Positions 37,274 through 48,800 of a DNA stretch of 64,000 nt are shown piece by piece; the stretch's first letter is position 1; every line of letters starts with the position of its first letter. The notes beneath the pieces were generated by a model. That model was not told the DNA's origin and did not search any database. It worked only from the letters and a program-made list of their open reading frames with translations. Source of the DNA: Agroathelia rolfsii (lineage: Eukaryota; Basidiomycota; Agaricomycetes; Amylocorticiales; Amylocorticiaceae). The DNA lies in NCBI GenBank assembly GCA_018343915.1, contig JABRWF010000008.1:2232001-2296000 (forward strand), written 5' to 3'. A program made the position numbers and the translations under genes.

Positions 37274-38547
37274 TTAGATAATCTTGGCAATCTCCGCGTC
37301 GATTGCCTGAGGACTGGTGGTCGACGCCCAACGGTTGACGACATTACCGTCCTTGTCGACCAAGAACTTTTCAAAGTTCCACTGTAAGCCGGAAGGAAAG
37401 GAATGAAATAATGAATAACTTCAATTCGATGCACATAGTAGCTGAATATGTGTTGTAACACTTGCCTTGATACGCGTAAGACCAAGCAAGCCGGATTTTT
37501 GGCTCTTGAGGTATTTGAACACATCGTTGGTGTTCTATGATGGATGACGCAGGATCAGACAACCATCAACTGATATATATGAAGGGAGGAATATATACTG
37601 ACATCGCCGTTAACTTCTGATTTCTTCATCAACGGGAACGACACGCCATGATTAAGCCTGTTGCAATTTTCGAGCACAAAAATCAGTTTTTATGCAGACT
37701 CGATCACGATGGAGACGGGAACGGGGCTATGCGGAATACTGGGTGATTGGGCGAGCTCGGAGGCCGAAGGCAACCCGACGCACAAAATGCAAACCCGAAT
37801 GACACGTGTGTGCTGTTCATCCTCGCAAGTATGCGTTGAATGAACTACAATGGTTCAAAGAGGACTTACGTGCAGAATTCGCTAATCGCAGTGTCGTCTC
37901 CGGGCTCTTGACCACCGAACTAGAGGGAGTGAGAGGGTAAGCATTCGACGCCTGCTGGACTTGTTGAAATCGTAAACACAAACCTGGTTGCACGGGAATC
38001 CCAGGATGACTAGACCCTGATCCTTGTATTTGTCATACAGACCCTGCAGACCTGTAATTATATCCAGATGTTAATACCGACTACACACGTCGGCTCAATG
38101 CCGCGAGTACGTACCAGTGTATTGAGGAGTGAAGCCGCTGAATCATGGAATAAACAGAAAAAGAAGATAAATCTCATATTGATCGCATAAAAAAGAGGTC
38201 ATAACGACAACATACCATGCAGATGCCGTGTTGACGATCAACACCGTCTTTCCTTTGAGTTGCTCAAAGTCGTAGGTCTTGCCTCCCGGCTGCTCTGCCT
38301 TGAGACTATAGAATTCCGAAGGAGACATCGTAATTGGAGTAGTAGAGATTGTTCTTGTAGGAGTGGTAGCGTTTATAAAACCGGTGCGGTGATGATGCTT
38401 AAAAGTCGTAGCAGAAGGACTTTGGTAGACAGGCGACGCTAGGAGGTGGGCTGTGGATAGGGAAGAGGAATAACAGCGTTGATTGAGATGAGGCGATATA
38501 AGTGATATTCTGGGAGCGCACAGGTGGTACGACCGGCTAAGTGGCAT
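37274..38547 (-). CDS. Glutathione peroxidase-like thiol peroxidase (Cys type)
   Basis: Reduces hydroperoxides; fungal members usually take electrons from thioredoxin and act in oxidant sensing. Seven exons join in phase: 38547-38216, 38137-38115, 38051-37984, 37919-37870, 37657-37603, 37534-37466 and 37381-37274. From the inner ATG at 38328 ([12 protein letters not shown]) the enzyme is 161 aa, the normal family length. The first in-frame ATG adds 73 residues rich in Arg, Ser, Thr and His that resemble a mitochondrial presequence, so dual targeting is possible. Motifs are NTASACGFTPQY (peroxidatic Cys, not selenocysteine), LGFPCNQFGGQEPG and [12 protein letters not shown]. The last intron has a GC donor (GCAAGT at 37465); the fourth intron is unusually long (212 bp). 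Confidence 0.9.
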
Positions 38548-38976
38548 ATGTGTCTCCGGCGGTGAGTGGTGGCCAATGCGTCCGAGCTCGATTGCATGAC
38601 CTGCTTTATCATACATGGTCTTGGCGGATCATGGACAAAATATTGATCATGTGACCTTATGAACATTGACATTTGTCATCGGCCAGTACATCATCAGGCC
38701 TGGGGCTTGCCTGGCCATAGGCTCGATAAATTATACACATTGGATTATACGTCGAGAAAAATAACGAATCGTTTATTCTGTGAGCTATGAGGTACAGCAA
38801 GACTACAAAACTGTTCAGATTTACAAAATGCAAGAATACAGGCGAAAGAAAGAAAATACAAGAGTCTTATTCATTTTTGGCAATAACGACAAATTAATCA
38901 AAGCATCACGAACAGCAAGGAAAATAGAAAAACAAATCGGTCTGGATCAATAAGAAATAGGAAAGTGCTCAACTTC
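38548..38976. other. Short intergenic region
   Basis: Promoter of the glutathione peroxidase gene and 3' flank of the AhpC/TSA gene. Nothing else seen. Confidence 0.5.
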
Positions 38977-40421
38977 CTATGGAGAGGCCTTATCCGAATT
39001 CAGCATAGAAAGATCCCGAATCACACCCCGTCCATGATTAAATTTGGTGCGAATAGCAACAAGAACGACAGGCTGTTCTCCGAAAGACGGATCCTTGGAG
39101 TCGCATGTCATACAGGTCTGTTCATCATCGTCGTATTCGTCTACCGTCAGTGTGTCATTGTCTAAGGGATCGAACTCGAACCCGCCGCCGTAAGGAGACA
39201 GAACGAGGCCCTCAGGATCCAGGCTTTCGCTGGAATGATCTCTATCAAACACGATTAAGGAGGCTCGCAAGGCTGCGGCCCAATCACTCTGGGAGCATCG
39301 TTGGTCAGTTCGAGCACGAGACTTGTCCTTGTTGTTTCTGGGTCTCAATTTACTGGTTTTCGGCTTCAAGAACTTCATATGCTCCCCGACCGTTTTCATC
39401 TCCCTGGCGCCCAACTTGGCCTCATCTGTTAACCAATGCTTGTGTACACTGTTGCCTCCTGGAAAAATAACACCAGCCCCAGCCAAAAGCCGCTCCGCGT
39501 TTTCGTGAGTGCACATATCCTTCATCCTATGTACATATGAGCACTGCAGTCCTGGACCGAGCATGAACTCGCCCCCAAGCTGGTTCACATGGCCGCCATA
39601 CTCTCGGACAGGTATGCGTGTACATGCAGCGTTGTCTACCCTCATAGCAAGGGTATCGTAGACGTCGTCAGTGTCTTCGTCTAGTGTCTGCAGCGTCATG
39701 CCCAGCGCGCGGTAGATAGAGAGCGTTGGGTCGACAAATAATTCAAAAGGGAAATGGAAGATGCGCCTGTAGGCGCGGATCATGGCATGTGAGCCGTTTG
39801 AGATGACGATAAGCGACATAGGTGGGTTGTTTTCGGCGAGTTCTTGGGGAGAAGGAGCTGTTTGGACGAGTGAGGATATAAAATCCTGGCAATACGGACA
39901 CCTACGAGAGGAAGAGGGGAAGGGAGTAAAGGAGTAAAATCCAGCATCAGTGTGGAGTAGCACCCATATCAAAGAGAGCCAGATACCCACCAAAAATGGC
40001 AGATGAAACAGACGATAGCGCGTTGGTTTTCCCATAGGGAGCCAAAACGGACAGGTAGATCATGCTCGGATGTCACGGTGAGAGAGGCTGCTAAGGCGAG
40101 CTGCTCTTGTGTAGGTAACTGATACTCATGAAATAAAGAAACCGCATCTGCAGAGGCTTCAATTTCCTTAGAGATTGGTAATGCGGCAATGGACAGAGGC
40201 TCATCCTGCACATCAGACTCAGATGATTTACATCTTCGGTGAGTAGACAGTACAGGACGGGGCTGATTGTCGTCCATCCTGGGAGAGTCAGCCGTCACAG
40301 GTCTCATAGGTTGAGTTACAAAACGCGATCGACCATGTACGGCAGCCATAGCAGTGACTTTATTTTGCGAAACAATTAAGGTCTTTGCCAAAATAGAAAG
40401 AGGATCGCGGGATTGAGACAT
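38977..40421 (-). CDS. AhpC/TSA-type thioredoxin-fold protein, 451 aa
   Basis: Two exons, 40421-39991 and 39901-38977, join in phase (1356 nt). After a polar N-terminal region, the intron interrupts HFWCPYCQDFISSL, which carries a CPYC redox motif at the start of a thioredoxin fold. The fold continues with LIVISNGSH, FPFELFVDPTLSIYRALGM and, after an insert, GAGVIFPGG-type sequence, the pattern of the AhpC/TSA (PRXL2-like) family. The C-terminal 170 residues add a basic stretch (KPKTSKLRPRNNKDKSR), an acidic stretch and a second CxxC (CMTC). It probably acts as a thiol oxidoreductase; substrate and location are unknown. It lies next to glutathione peroxidase on the same strand. Confidence 0.75.
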
Positions 40422-42976
40422 TAATGAGCCAGATAGTTAAGCCAAAACACGAGGTATTTGAGTCAATGCAAAAGGGAAGTGTATGCAAAATTAAAATTGT
40501 GGTGCGAGTTTTCACAGCAAAGAGCAATGTTGGAGTCAATGGTGATATGATTGGTTTAGAAGAAGAACAGGAGATGTTGCATCGTTTCTAGTGCGCGAGT
40601 GAAACGGTTCTTCACAAAAGAGGCAGAATGCCTGATAGATAGAGCGAGGAGACTAGTTGCTGTGAATGATGATGGTGATAAAATCAGCTGAGAAGCCAAA
40701 ATCTGTCAAAGGGATGCTTCTAATGTCGTTCTTATGATGGACAGCAGATCTAACATCTGTAGAAATTGAAGGAATGTCATGATAGAAGTGGTTTGAAGAG
40801 TTCATGCTTTCAGCTCCTACAATAGGCAAGGTGGACTTCCCCCAGGGGGGAGGGGGAATTCCATGCTTTTGATCGTCTGGTCCGGAGTGAAAATGCGGGG
40901 GACATAGAGATTATTTCTATCAATCTGCGAGGGGAAAAATTTACGTTATTTGAATCGGACGCCCATGCTGGGCTTACATAGCGCTATGTAGTTGATACAG
41001 CGCTACATAAAATGCTATTGACTAATGTAGCACTATAGTGATTATATAGGGCTACGTAAATCTAACTCGAGGCTCAGGCCCAATATATATACGTTTAGGC
41101 ATTTTCTGGTGCGACTGTAGCAGGCTGGGCGGATTGTATACTGTCTTGAGGGGAAGTAAATTTGACATCTCGATCTCGATGGGTATGGGTCGTGAGGCGC
41201 GTGAGGGATGGGGTCAGAAGCCGATCGTAGTAGTTATATCGGAGTTTAAACCTGACACCGGTTCAGCCTTCTTCCAGCTGACCGTGACCTACAAGCTAGT
41301 AGTCGTGGAACTATGGCAAGGTGCAAGATGGGAAATAGGCATGATACGTTAATTGCCTCACTCGCACCATGTTTATATGGGTCTTGCAATCGGTCTACCG
41401 AGATATGGTGTAACAACTCGAAAGTCGAGGATATGGAGGTCATCAACAGATATTCGGGATACGCATTTGCCTGGCTATTCCCGAAAACGGTATTGAAGTC
41501 CACGATTTTTCTGGCATATTCAAGATCATCTCTTGAAACCTTCTACCCATTGGGCATTCAACGCATCCAATCGCTCACGAACGATCGAGAGTATAGCGTC
41601 TTCACACCTTGCTTTTACCCTTGCAATACGTTACGCATCGTGACTCTCATGCTCCAAGCATTCGCTAGTATTGAAAATTCGTTGATGAAGGATCAATAAA
41701 GCCATACCACTTACCAAACTTACAAGGTCACCAAGGTATCATTCGCTTACAAGACATCATGCAGAGGCAATTCAACCATCTTAAGCATAAGGTGGCCAAG
41801 CTCCTATTCTATTGAATCGATTCATCGACGCAACTATTCCTACTACTCAAGTACATAGTTTTCGATTTTCGAGTCGTCATCGATTTCTATTAAATATACT
41901 AAAACTTGCTTGTTATATGAACCTGAATGCGTATCTCTACATATTGTCAGGTGTTGGGGCCACCACCATCCCCCACCATTTTACGCTGTCTAAGCCTCTA
42001 AGCTATCAGACGAGACCTTCCAAGGAAGAGTCTGCTTTTTAGCATTCCATGAAGATAGCAATTGATTCGTAATGGGAAAGATTTTTCAGTCACATTCTCG
42101 CTGCGACTTGATCATTTTGTGGACCAATAAATTGTTAGGTACAGTTTTCAATCTACTCTAATACAATATATCGAGTCTACTAACTTTTACATGGTCGTTT
42201 TATTTTCTACCGCTCAAGTATCCGGATCTAGATGACCTGCATCAACTTAGACCTCTAATATTACAAGCTATCTCAACGATACTTCTTTTTCACCTTTAGG
42301 AATACGTTGAACTCATGGCTACTAGTTTTAATAAACGAATTAACGGATACCCTGAGAGCCATTCCTGAGGCTTCATAGGCTTCATGTGAGTGTGCCGGGC
42401 AATGATCTGATGGTTGTCCTGCCGACGCATCCGTCCCTGGTATCAAGCCTGTTGATTAAATAATGTTTCCCTTCTGATTTTGAGTCTCCGGACTCACCTC
42501 GTCGCAGGACACTCGTTTCACTCCTATAATCGCACCAAGTCTTCCCTATCCCACATGACTTAACACTCACTATACAGTCCTGTATACACATGAAGTAGTA
42601 CATGGGCCTTTCAGGCCTGATGCTACCACTATAAATAAATGGATTTCTGCTGATTAAATGATGTGACTGAGGCTTTATACCGACCATTAATTCTTTGTAT
42701 TTATGTAAGCCAGACTCTCCGATATGTGATATAATGTCATGTAGGCGGCTATCCATTGTTTCCTCAATCCACATGCTCCCACATCAATTACAGCTGTCTC
42801 GGATACCTAATTTTCTTGTCAATTCTGATTGATTTCCCCTGAGCACAGGCACTATCTCTTTTGTGAAGTGGCACCATCAAAATTTACGGCATCCTTTGTT
42901 TCTCCGCCATATGCCAATAACACAATAAATACAGTTGAATTTTCCAGATTTTGCTCCTCCAGAGATACTTCTCATC
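40422..42976. other. Intergenic region, 2.5 kb
   Basis: Holds the palindrome at 40975-40990. The open frames 41313-41699 (plus) and 42382-42774 (minus) have no signal peptide, domain or splice support. No gene called. Confidence 0.45.
40975..40990. repeat. 16-bp perfect palindrome with degenerate echoes
   Basis: TACATAGCGCTATGTA is exactly self-complementary. Related half-sites (CAGCGCTACATAA, ATGTAGCACTATAG, GGGCTACGTAA) follow within 75 bases. It may be a binding-site cluster or the remnant of a hairpin element. Confidence 0.5.
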
Positions 42977-43282
42977 ATGAAGTTCCTGTCAACCCGTTTC
43001 CTGTTAGCATCTCTGTCTTTTATAGCAGCTACGCCCGCTCTTGCCTCCGTCTGTTGTGAATATGGCGCCGCCTGCCCACTAGTAGAAGGCATTGAAAGAA
43101 GGGCCCCACGTGCAGGACTTGAGATATGCTGTTGCTCTGCCCCTACACTCGAGCAGTGCGAACCCTGTGGCCCAATTATTGTAACTGAGATGTATGTAAT
43201 TATCTTGCCCCCAAGTCTTATACGTGGAGTGCTGACCGGTGTATATAGTACGCTGCCTACAGCTACAGCCACAGCGTCATGA
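42977..43282 (+). CDS. Cysteine-rich small secreted protein, paralogue A, 82 aa
   Basis: Exons 42977-43191 and 43249-43282 join in phase; the 57-bp intron has a GTATGT donor and a CTGAC branch site. Residues 1-23 (MKFLSTRFLLASLSFIAATP then ALA) form a textbook signal peptide. The mature part has eight cysteines in the spacing CC-x5-C-x17-CCC-x7-C-x2-C, with GIERRAPR in the long loop and SAPTLEQCEPCGPI after the triplet. ERR could be a Kex2-type processing site. The tail is Thr/Ala-rich (TLPTATATAS). Because the intron is a multiple of three, retention would also give an open product. The pattern does not fit the hydrophobin order. Function is unknown; secreted Cys-rich proteins of this size are often apoplastic or developmental. 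Confidence 0.75.
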   Translation: MKFLSTRFLLASLSFIAATPALASVCCEYGAACPLVEGIERRAPRAGLEICCCSAPTLEQCEPCGPIIVTEMYVIILPPSLIRGVLTGVYSTLPTATATAS

Positions 43283-44475
43283 ACTTGACCTCATGGGCAC
43301 TTGGAGGAGACTCGTAGCCGAATGATGACTCAGAATCGATTCAAAGCAAGAAAGCTCCGATGCTGATAAGCATGTAATAGCTACGCCTACTTCTCTTCCT
43401 AAATTTAGGGATCGTAGCCGTAGCAGAGTATAGGCCATCATGATGTCTGAGCCTTACCAGTGCTCAAATTATTAGATCAAATTTTCGAGGGTTGTTGGTG
43501 TCCGTTTGACTTTAAGTGCTGTTGTAATATTGAGTTGCAAAAACGTTTATCCTAGCTGTAAGCAGTATCCTGGGAGTGCTAGAAAGTGCATTGGTGTACT
43601 GATTCAAGATTTCGATAATTCAGTTTGGTGAGTTGATAAATAGGAATCATGGTGTACTGTATTTGATTAGATTAACGCACTTGTGCTAGTATTACACTGG
43701 CAGAGCTACTAGTCAGCCCGAGTCTGAACTTCTACCTTGATTTTTTTTAACCCGGAACTAGTATTTTCTATATGTGTCTGCTGTTAGGTACTATGAGCCT
43801 TATAATGACAAGTTTAAAGCAGCGTTATTTGCCTCGCATCAAAGTGATATATTCCTTGCTAATATGTTTTACCAGTGGTATATTGCAGCGCATTCCCCGT
43901 GCCATGCAAGTCAGGGGATAGCAAACACGATAAAGACATGCTTAATTACATCGAGACAAGTCTTTCTCACAACCCCAGAGAATTTTTAATTAATTGTCTT
44001 TAAATCCAAATTTCACTGGCTTCAATAGGATTCTGTGGCCATTTGATGAATACGGAATTCTCTTGGCCTCATTTGATGTAACTTTTACAGCCTTATTATC
44101 TCTCTGGAATCTATCGTGCCTGGCATGCTTCAAGTTGCCGGTGATTGCTTGAGGATATCTAAATAATCAGAAGAATGTATCTGGCTCAATAGGCCTATTT
44201 GAATCTCATGCTCATTTTGGGACTTGAACTGCTTTATTTATTTTTGTGCCGGCTCCAATAAATAGTTCCACTTTGGCTCATTAAGTGCTAGATTAAGTGC
44301 TCGTACGCTTATAAGCTAGTATCGGTTGGCAACAATCAATTTCTACGGGTTCCTGGCCATTCTGCCAGTTTTGACTGATTGATCCCTGTGCACAAACGAT
44401 GGATATTTCGGAATCAAGGTTAAATCAATCCCTGTCCCTGCACAATCAGTTTTTCATGGCTCTGGTAGACATCCA
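43283..44475. other. Spacer between the two secreted paralogues
   Basis: No third copy is recognisable. A short block before each gene is similar (GATTGAT, then CCCTG and GCACA), so flanking DNA was probably included in the duplication. Confidence 0.5.
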
Positions 44476-44482
44476 TATAAAA
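44476..44482 (+). promoter_or_regulatory. TATA box of secreted paralogue B
   Basis: TATAAAA lies 61 bases before the ATG at 44537. An upstream in-frame ATG exists but lies before or within the TATA region, which supports the later start. Confidence 0.6.
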
Positions 44483-44536
44483 CCGTCCACAATGCAGTGC
44501 GGTCTTTCAGCTTCAATAAGCTACTCATCCCACATC

Positions 44537-44839
44537 ATGAAGTTGCCTTCAACTGCCATCCTACTTCTATCTTTTGTCGCTACTATAGCGACTTCTGCAC
44601 TTGCCACCGTCTGCTGTGAAAAAGGCCCAATATGCCCATTGCTAGACGGTGTCGAGCGAAGAATGCCCCGTTCAATCCTTCTAACTTGCTGTTGCACAGC
44701 TCCCACCCTTGAGCAGTGCCAGCCGTGCGGCCCTATTAGAGCAACACCTTCGTATTTGAGGTAAGTAATCATTTAGTATTGGGTTATCACGGTAGAGCGT
44801 GAGCTGACTAGCATTCGAAGTTTGAGTACATCGACTTAG
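44537..44839 (+). CDS. Cysteine-rich small secreted protein, paralogue B, 83 aa
   Basis: Exons 44537-44760 and 44812-44839 join in the same phase as paralogue A; the 51-bp intron has GTAAGT, CTGAC and TAG. The signal peptide is 23 residues (MKLPSTAILLLSFVATIATS then ALA). The mature region repeats the spacing CC-x5-C-x17-CCC-x7-C-x2-C exactly, with GVERRMPR and TAPTLEQCQPCGPI. The tail after the intron is SIRSLSTST, Ser/Thr-rich like that of A but otherwise different. Conserved cysteines, ERR and APTLEQC against variable loops suggest selection on the fold. No known family recognised. Confidence 0.75.
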
Positions 44840-45508
44840 TCACGGTCCATGTCCCTTACTATATGATGAATACTTAGTGGAGTCACTTGATCTAATTGAA
44901 TCCTTTCATGGCACAAGGTCGTGATTAATACCAGTAGTAGCTTGTTTTTATCATCCCACTGGTCTCTGAACACACCTTTTTTATTTGTTTATCTCATTGT
45001 ATTCTGTTGAAATATCGCAACGGCGATCATAGATTGCAGCGACGACAGGTTTCAGCGTACGCATCTTATCTAAGTATTTTTCATACTTTGTGTTTTGAAC
45101 ATTCTGAATATTTTGTGTGATTTACATCGTCTGAGTTTTCCTGCATATTCTCATGTATTCATCGTGTTTTACTCATGTCTTACTTACATCGTGTGTTTCT
45201 CATGTTCCGAAGTTTCTACGACACTTTACTACCTTTGATAGGAACAATGTATATATATTGTTGTAGTTACGACAATCTATTTAACAGTAGTTGTGTGTAT
45301 TACCTCCCGCATGATATATTAACAACATATTCCTATATAGTATTTGTGCTTCAATGTACTGGAGAGGCCCAGGGGGATATCCAAAGGGATCCAAAAGGAC
45401 CTAATACAAGTGAATAACCATCGTGGTACGATACAAATGTTGATGCAGGTATACGAGGTGGCCATACGGCTCCAAATATTAGACTAATCCTGTGATCGTC
45501 CAAACCTA
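44840..45508. other. Intergenic region left of the retroelement
   Basis: AT-rich 3' flank of paralogue B. No gene supported. Confidence 0.5.
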
Positions 45509-45522
45509 TCACGTGCCCCTTC
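45509..45522. repeat. Target-site duplication, 3' copy
   Basis: TCACGTGCCCCTTC, identical to 51378-51391, borders the poly(T) (element poly(A)) end of the retroelement. Confidence 0.9.
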
Positions 45523-45802
45523 TTTTTTTTTTTTTTTTTTTTTTTTTTACGTTTGTATACCGCATCATGTACTAAAAACAAACTACGGTGTCGTAAAGGC
45601 TATAGTGTAAGTTACGCTGTATAGGGAAGTATGGAGTGTAGTAGCAAAGGGGTTATTATAATGGAGATACTGGAAAGGTTAACAGACCAGATAATTGTGT
45701 TGAGATAGTTGATGAGGTAGGGAGGGGAGGGGTAAATATATAGTTAAAGATTGAGGGGTGTTAACAAACAAAGTTCCTTTGGTGGAAAAATTGAGGGCAT
45801 TT

Positions 45803-48800
45803 TTATTGTAAGGTTGATCTAGCAAGTTTTGTAAAGGCATTTGAGCCCGATACAAACTTTGCTAGTGCTGTAAGGCCTTTGTGTGTACTAAGGATAATTG
45901 GGGAGGAGAGGCTACTAGAGGCTTTAACAATGTAGTGTTGTTGACTGTCGTAAAGGGGGCAGTCAGCAATAATGTGGTCACGTGTTTGGAAAGTAGAGTT
46001 GTCGCATGGGCATAAGACTGACTCAGAGGGAATAAAGCGGGCATAGTAGTCACCTCTAAAGCCATGGCCTAGGATAGTTTGGATTATTCGGGTGTGTACA
46101 TCCCGACGGCCATTAAAGTTGCGGTGGAAAGGGGTAAGTTTAGTGGAAGGTGGTGTGCGAAGAGCTATGGCAGCTAAGTTATTATGGGGAAGGGTAGCCC
46201 ATTCCGAGCGCCAATCTTTAAGTGCGGTGGCTTTGGCTTTCTCGCATGCCCATGATATAGATGAATGGAATATGGGGTTGGCACCTCCTCTTGCAGCTTC
46301 TTTTGCGAGTGTATCAACACGGTCATTGCCTTGGATTCCCTGGTGCCCTGGGATCCATTGAATTGTAATTTTGCATTGGGGTAGTTTATTGAGGATCTCG
46401 TCTACTTTTTCGCAGAAAAGGATGGAATAGATTTGGGCTGGGTGGGCTGAGGTGTCTGTAATTGTTGAAATTGCCGATTGATTATCAGCAAGGAAGAGGA
46501 TGCGTGAGAGGAGTGGATATTTGTTTGCGTAGGCCGCTGCGGCTCTTGCGCCACCAGCTAGGGCAAGCATTTCTGCATCATAGATGCCTGCACGTTTGCC
46601 CATGCATGAGGTCCCAGAGCTTATCTCAAGACCCTTGTAAAAGGCGGCATAGGCTGCTCCTGCTCGCTTATGGCCATGGTAGGGTAGTCTAGAACCGTCC
46701 GTAAAGATGAGTAGTGTTGATTCATCTATCATATATTGCTGGACTCTGTTCTTTAGATCTTCGATATATTTCCTCCGGGCAGATGTTGAAAGGTTGCGGT
46801 TAGGGGTCTGAGTTAAGAGGCGGTTTCCCCGGGAGTAGTGTTGAAGCCATGGAGGGGAGTGGTATGGGAAGGTGCGTTCTGCATTTGGGTGGGAAAGGCT
46901 AGCTAGTCTGTGTATAACGGTAGGTGGTTTAGATGACGTAGGGGTTATGTGAAGTGGGACGGGAACATTTGGTTGAGCCTCTTCCCATGTAGGGGGGGTG
47001 CGGATAAGAACTTGAGAGTTAGAAGGGAGGGATCGAAGTCGTATAGCTGCCTTTGTTGAGAGTTGCTTTAGCAGGTGTGGGATCGGGAGGATAGCACCAA
47101 TGTGGTGCATTTCGGCTGAGGGGGAGGTGCGAAAAGCCCCAAGGATCCATCGAAGGCCTTCATTTTGGGCCTGTTCAAGAATCTTTAGTAGAGCCTTTTG
47201 GCGGGTCCCAGTATACCACACTGGTGATGCAAAGGTGAGGATCGGGATAATAGTGGTTTTGTAGAGTAGACGTGCGTTGGCTACGCTAAGGCCACGTAAG
47301 GTATTGGCAAGGATACGTAGTCCTGCAATAGTAGACCTTGCCTTTTTAGCCATTATTTCAACGTGAGGTCGAAAGAAGAGTTTTCGATCAAAGAAGACTC
47401 CAAGCCAGCGCATTACTGCCATTGGTTGAATAAGTTGGGGAGGGGTATCAGCAAGGCCAATGTTAACTGGGGGAAGATCAAAGATTGATGTGCGAGAGCG
47501 TGTAAAGTGAATAAGTTCGACCTTACCCACATCAATGTCTAGGCCAAGGGCCTGAAGGCGGGTACGAATGATGTGGTATGCTTCTGAAAGCAGCATTACA
47601 TTTCTTTCAATAGAGCTAGAAGTTGCTAGGGCAAGTTCATCGTCTACGTAAGCCCTAAGGCTAGTATTAGGGAGACAGTCAAGGCAAGTGAGAATTGGTG
47701 TTGTATAGATAGTGGATAGGATGGGGGATATTGGAGAGCCCTGAGGGATGCCTACGCCAGCTAGTGGGATAGGCTGGGATGTGAAGCCATCTACCCGTAT
47801 AGAGACATGGCGGCAAGATAGGAAAGAGCGAATCCATCCAACAATGAGAGGTGAAAAGCCCATAAGTTCTAGTGTATGAGCTAGGCGTTCATGGTTGACG
47901 TTGTCAAAGTAACCTTTGACGTCTATAGCCAGGGCTGATGCTACAAGGCCATTATGCCAGGCTGCTTGGATATCATGGGTTAGGGTGAGGCATGCATCAA
48001 CAACGGAAGACTTGTCGCGACCTCCGAACTGGTTGGATGGGACTAGGTTATACCTTCCTACCTCGTACATAATTCGACGGGCTATGATCTTTTCAAGGGT
48101 TTTGCTTAGGCACTCAAGAAGTGCAATAGGTCTATATGATCTGGGGTTAGAGCGATCAGTTTTGCGGGGCTTAGGCACAACAGCCACTATCGCTGTTTTA
48201 AAAGCCTGGGGGTGAAGTTGGTTATGGATGCATGCATTGAAGAACTTTGTAAGGAGTAGGGGCTGTTCATCAAAGGCCCATTTGATGACCCTGTACGATA
48301 TGCCTGATTTGCCTGGAGCAGAGGTGTTGGACGCGTCCTTAAGGGCATCTTTTACCTCGTCTTGAGTGATGTCAGGGAAAGGGCGAGGCGGGAGGCAGGG
48401 GGGGTCAGTCGGCTGGGATGGGGAGACAGGCGGGGTGGTTTGCGGGAAGAAAGCCGAAGCAAATGCTTGGCACTGGTCTTCTGGTTCAATGGCAATCCTA
48501 TCTGTTGTGCGAATTGGGGGCGTACGCCTCGCTCGGCGGCCTGAGGCCCATTTACATAGGTCCCAGATCCGGGTGTCGGGTGTCTCGCTTAGCACCTTCA
48601 TGGCAAAGTCGCGTTTTGCATGTCGGACTGCCGCTCGAAAGCGGGATGCGTAGCATTTATGTTGATTTCTGGGAGCCTGGCGGAGCTGGTATAGACTGGT
48701 ATCGCAGTCCTCATTCCACCAAGGCGCACGGGTGTGCGTGCGGATAGATTGCTGGGGCATTGTGGTGGAGGAGGCTTTCTGAATGGCGTCTAGAATAATA

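Noticed and set aside
41313..41699. 128-aa open frame on the plus strand
   Set aside because: No recognisable features; AT-rich intergenic setting without a promoter.
42382..42774. 130-aa open frame on the minus strand
   Set aside because: No domain, signal peptide, splice context or conserved look; probably chance.
42977..44839. Hydrophobin identity for the eight-cysteine secreted pair
   Set aside because: Hydrophobins need C, CC, C, C, CC, C with long spacers; these show CC, C, CCC, C, C.
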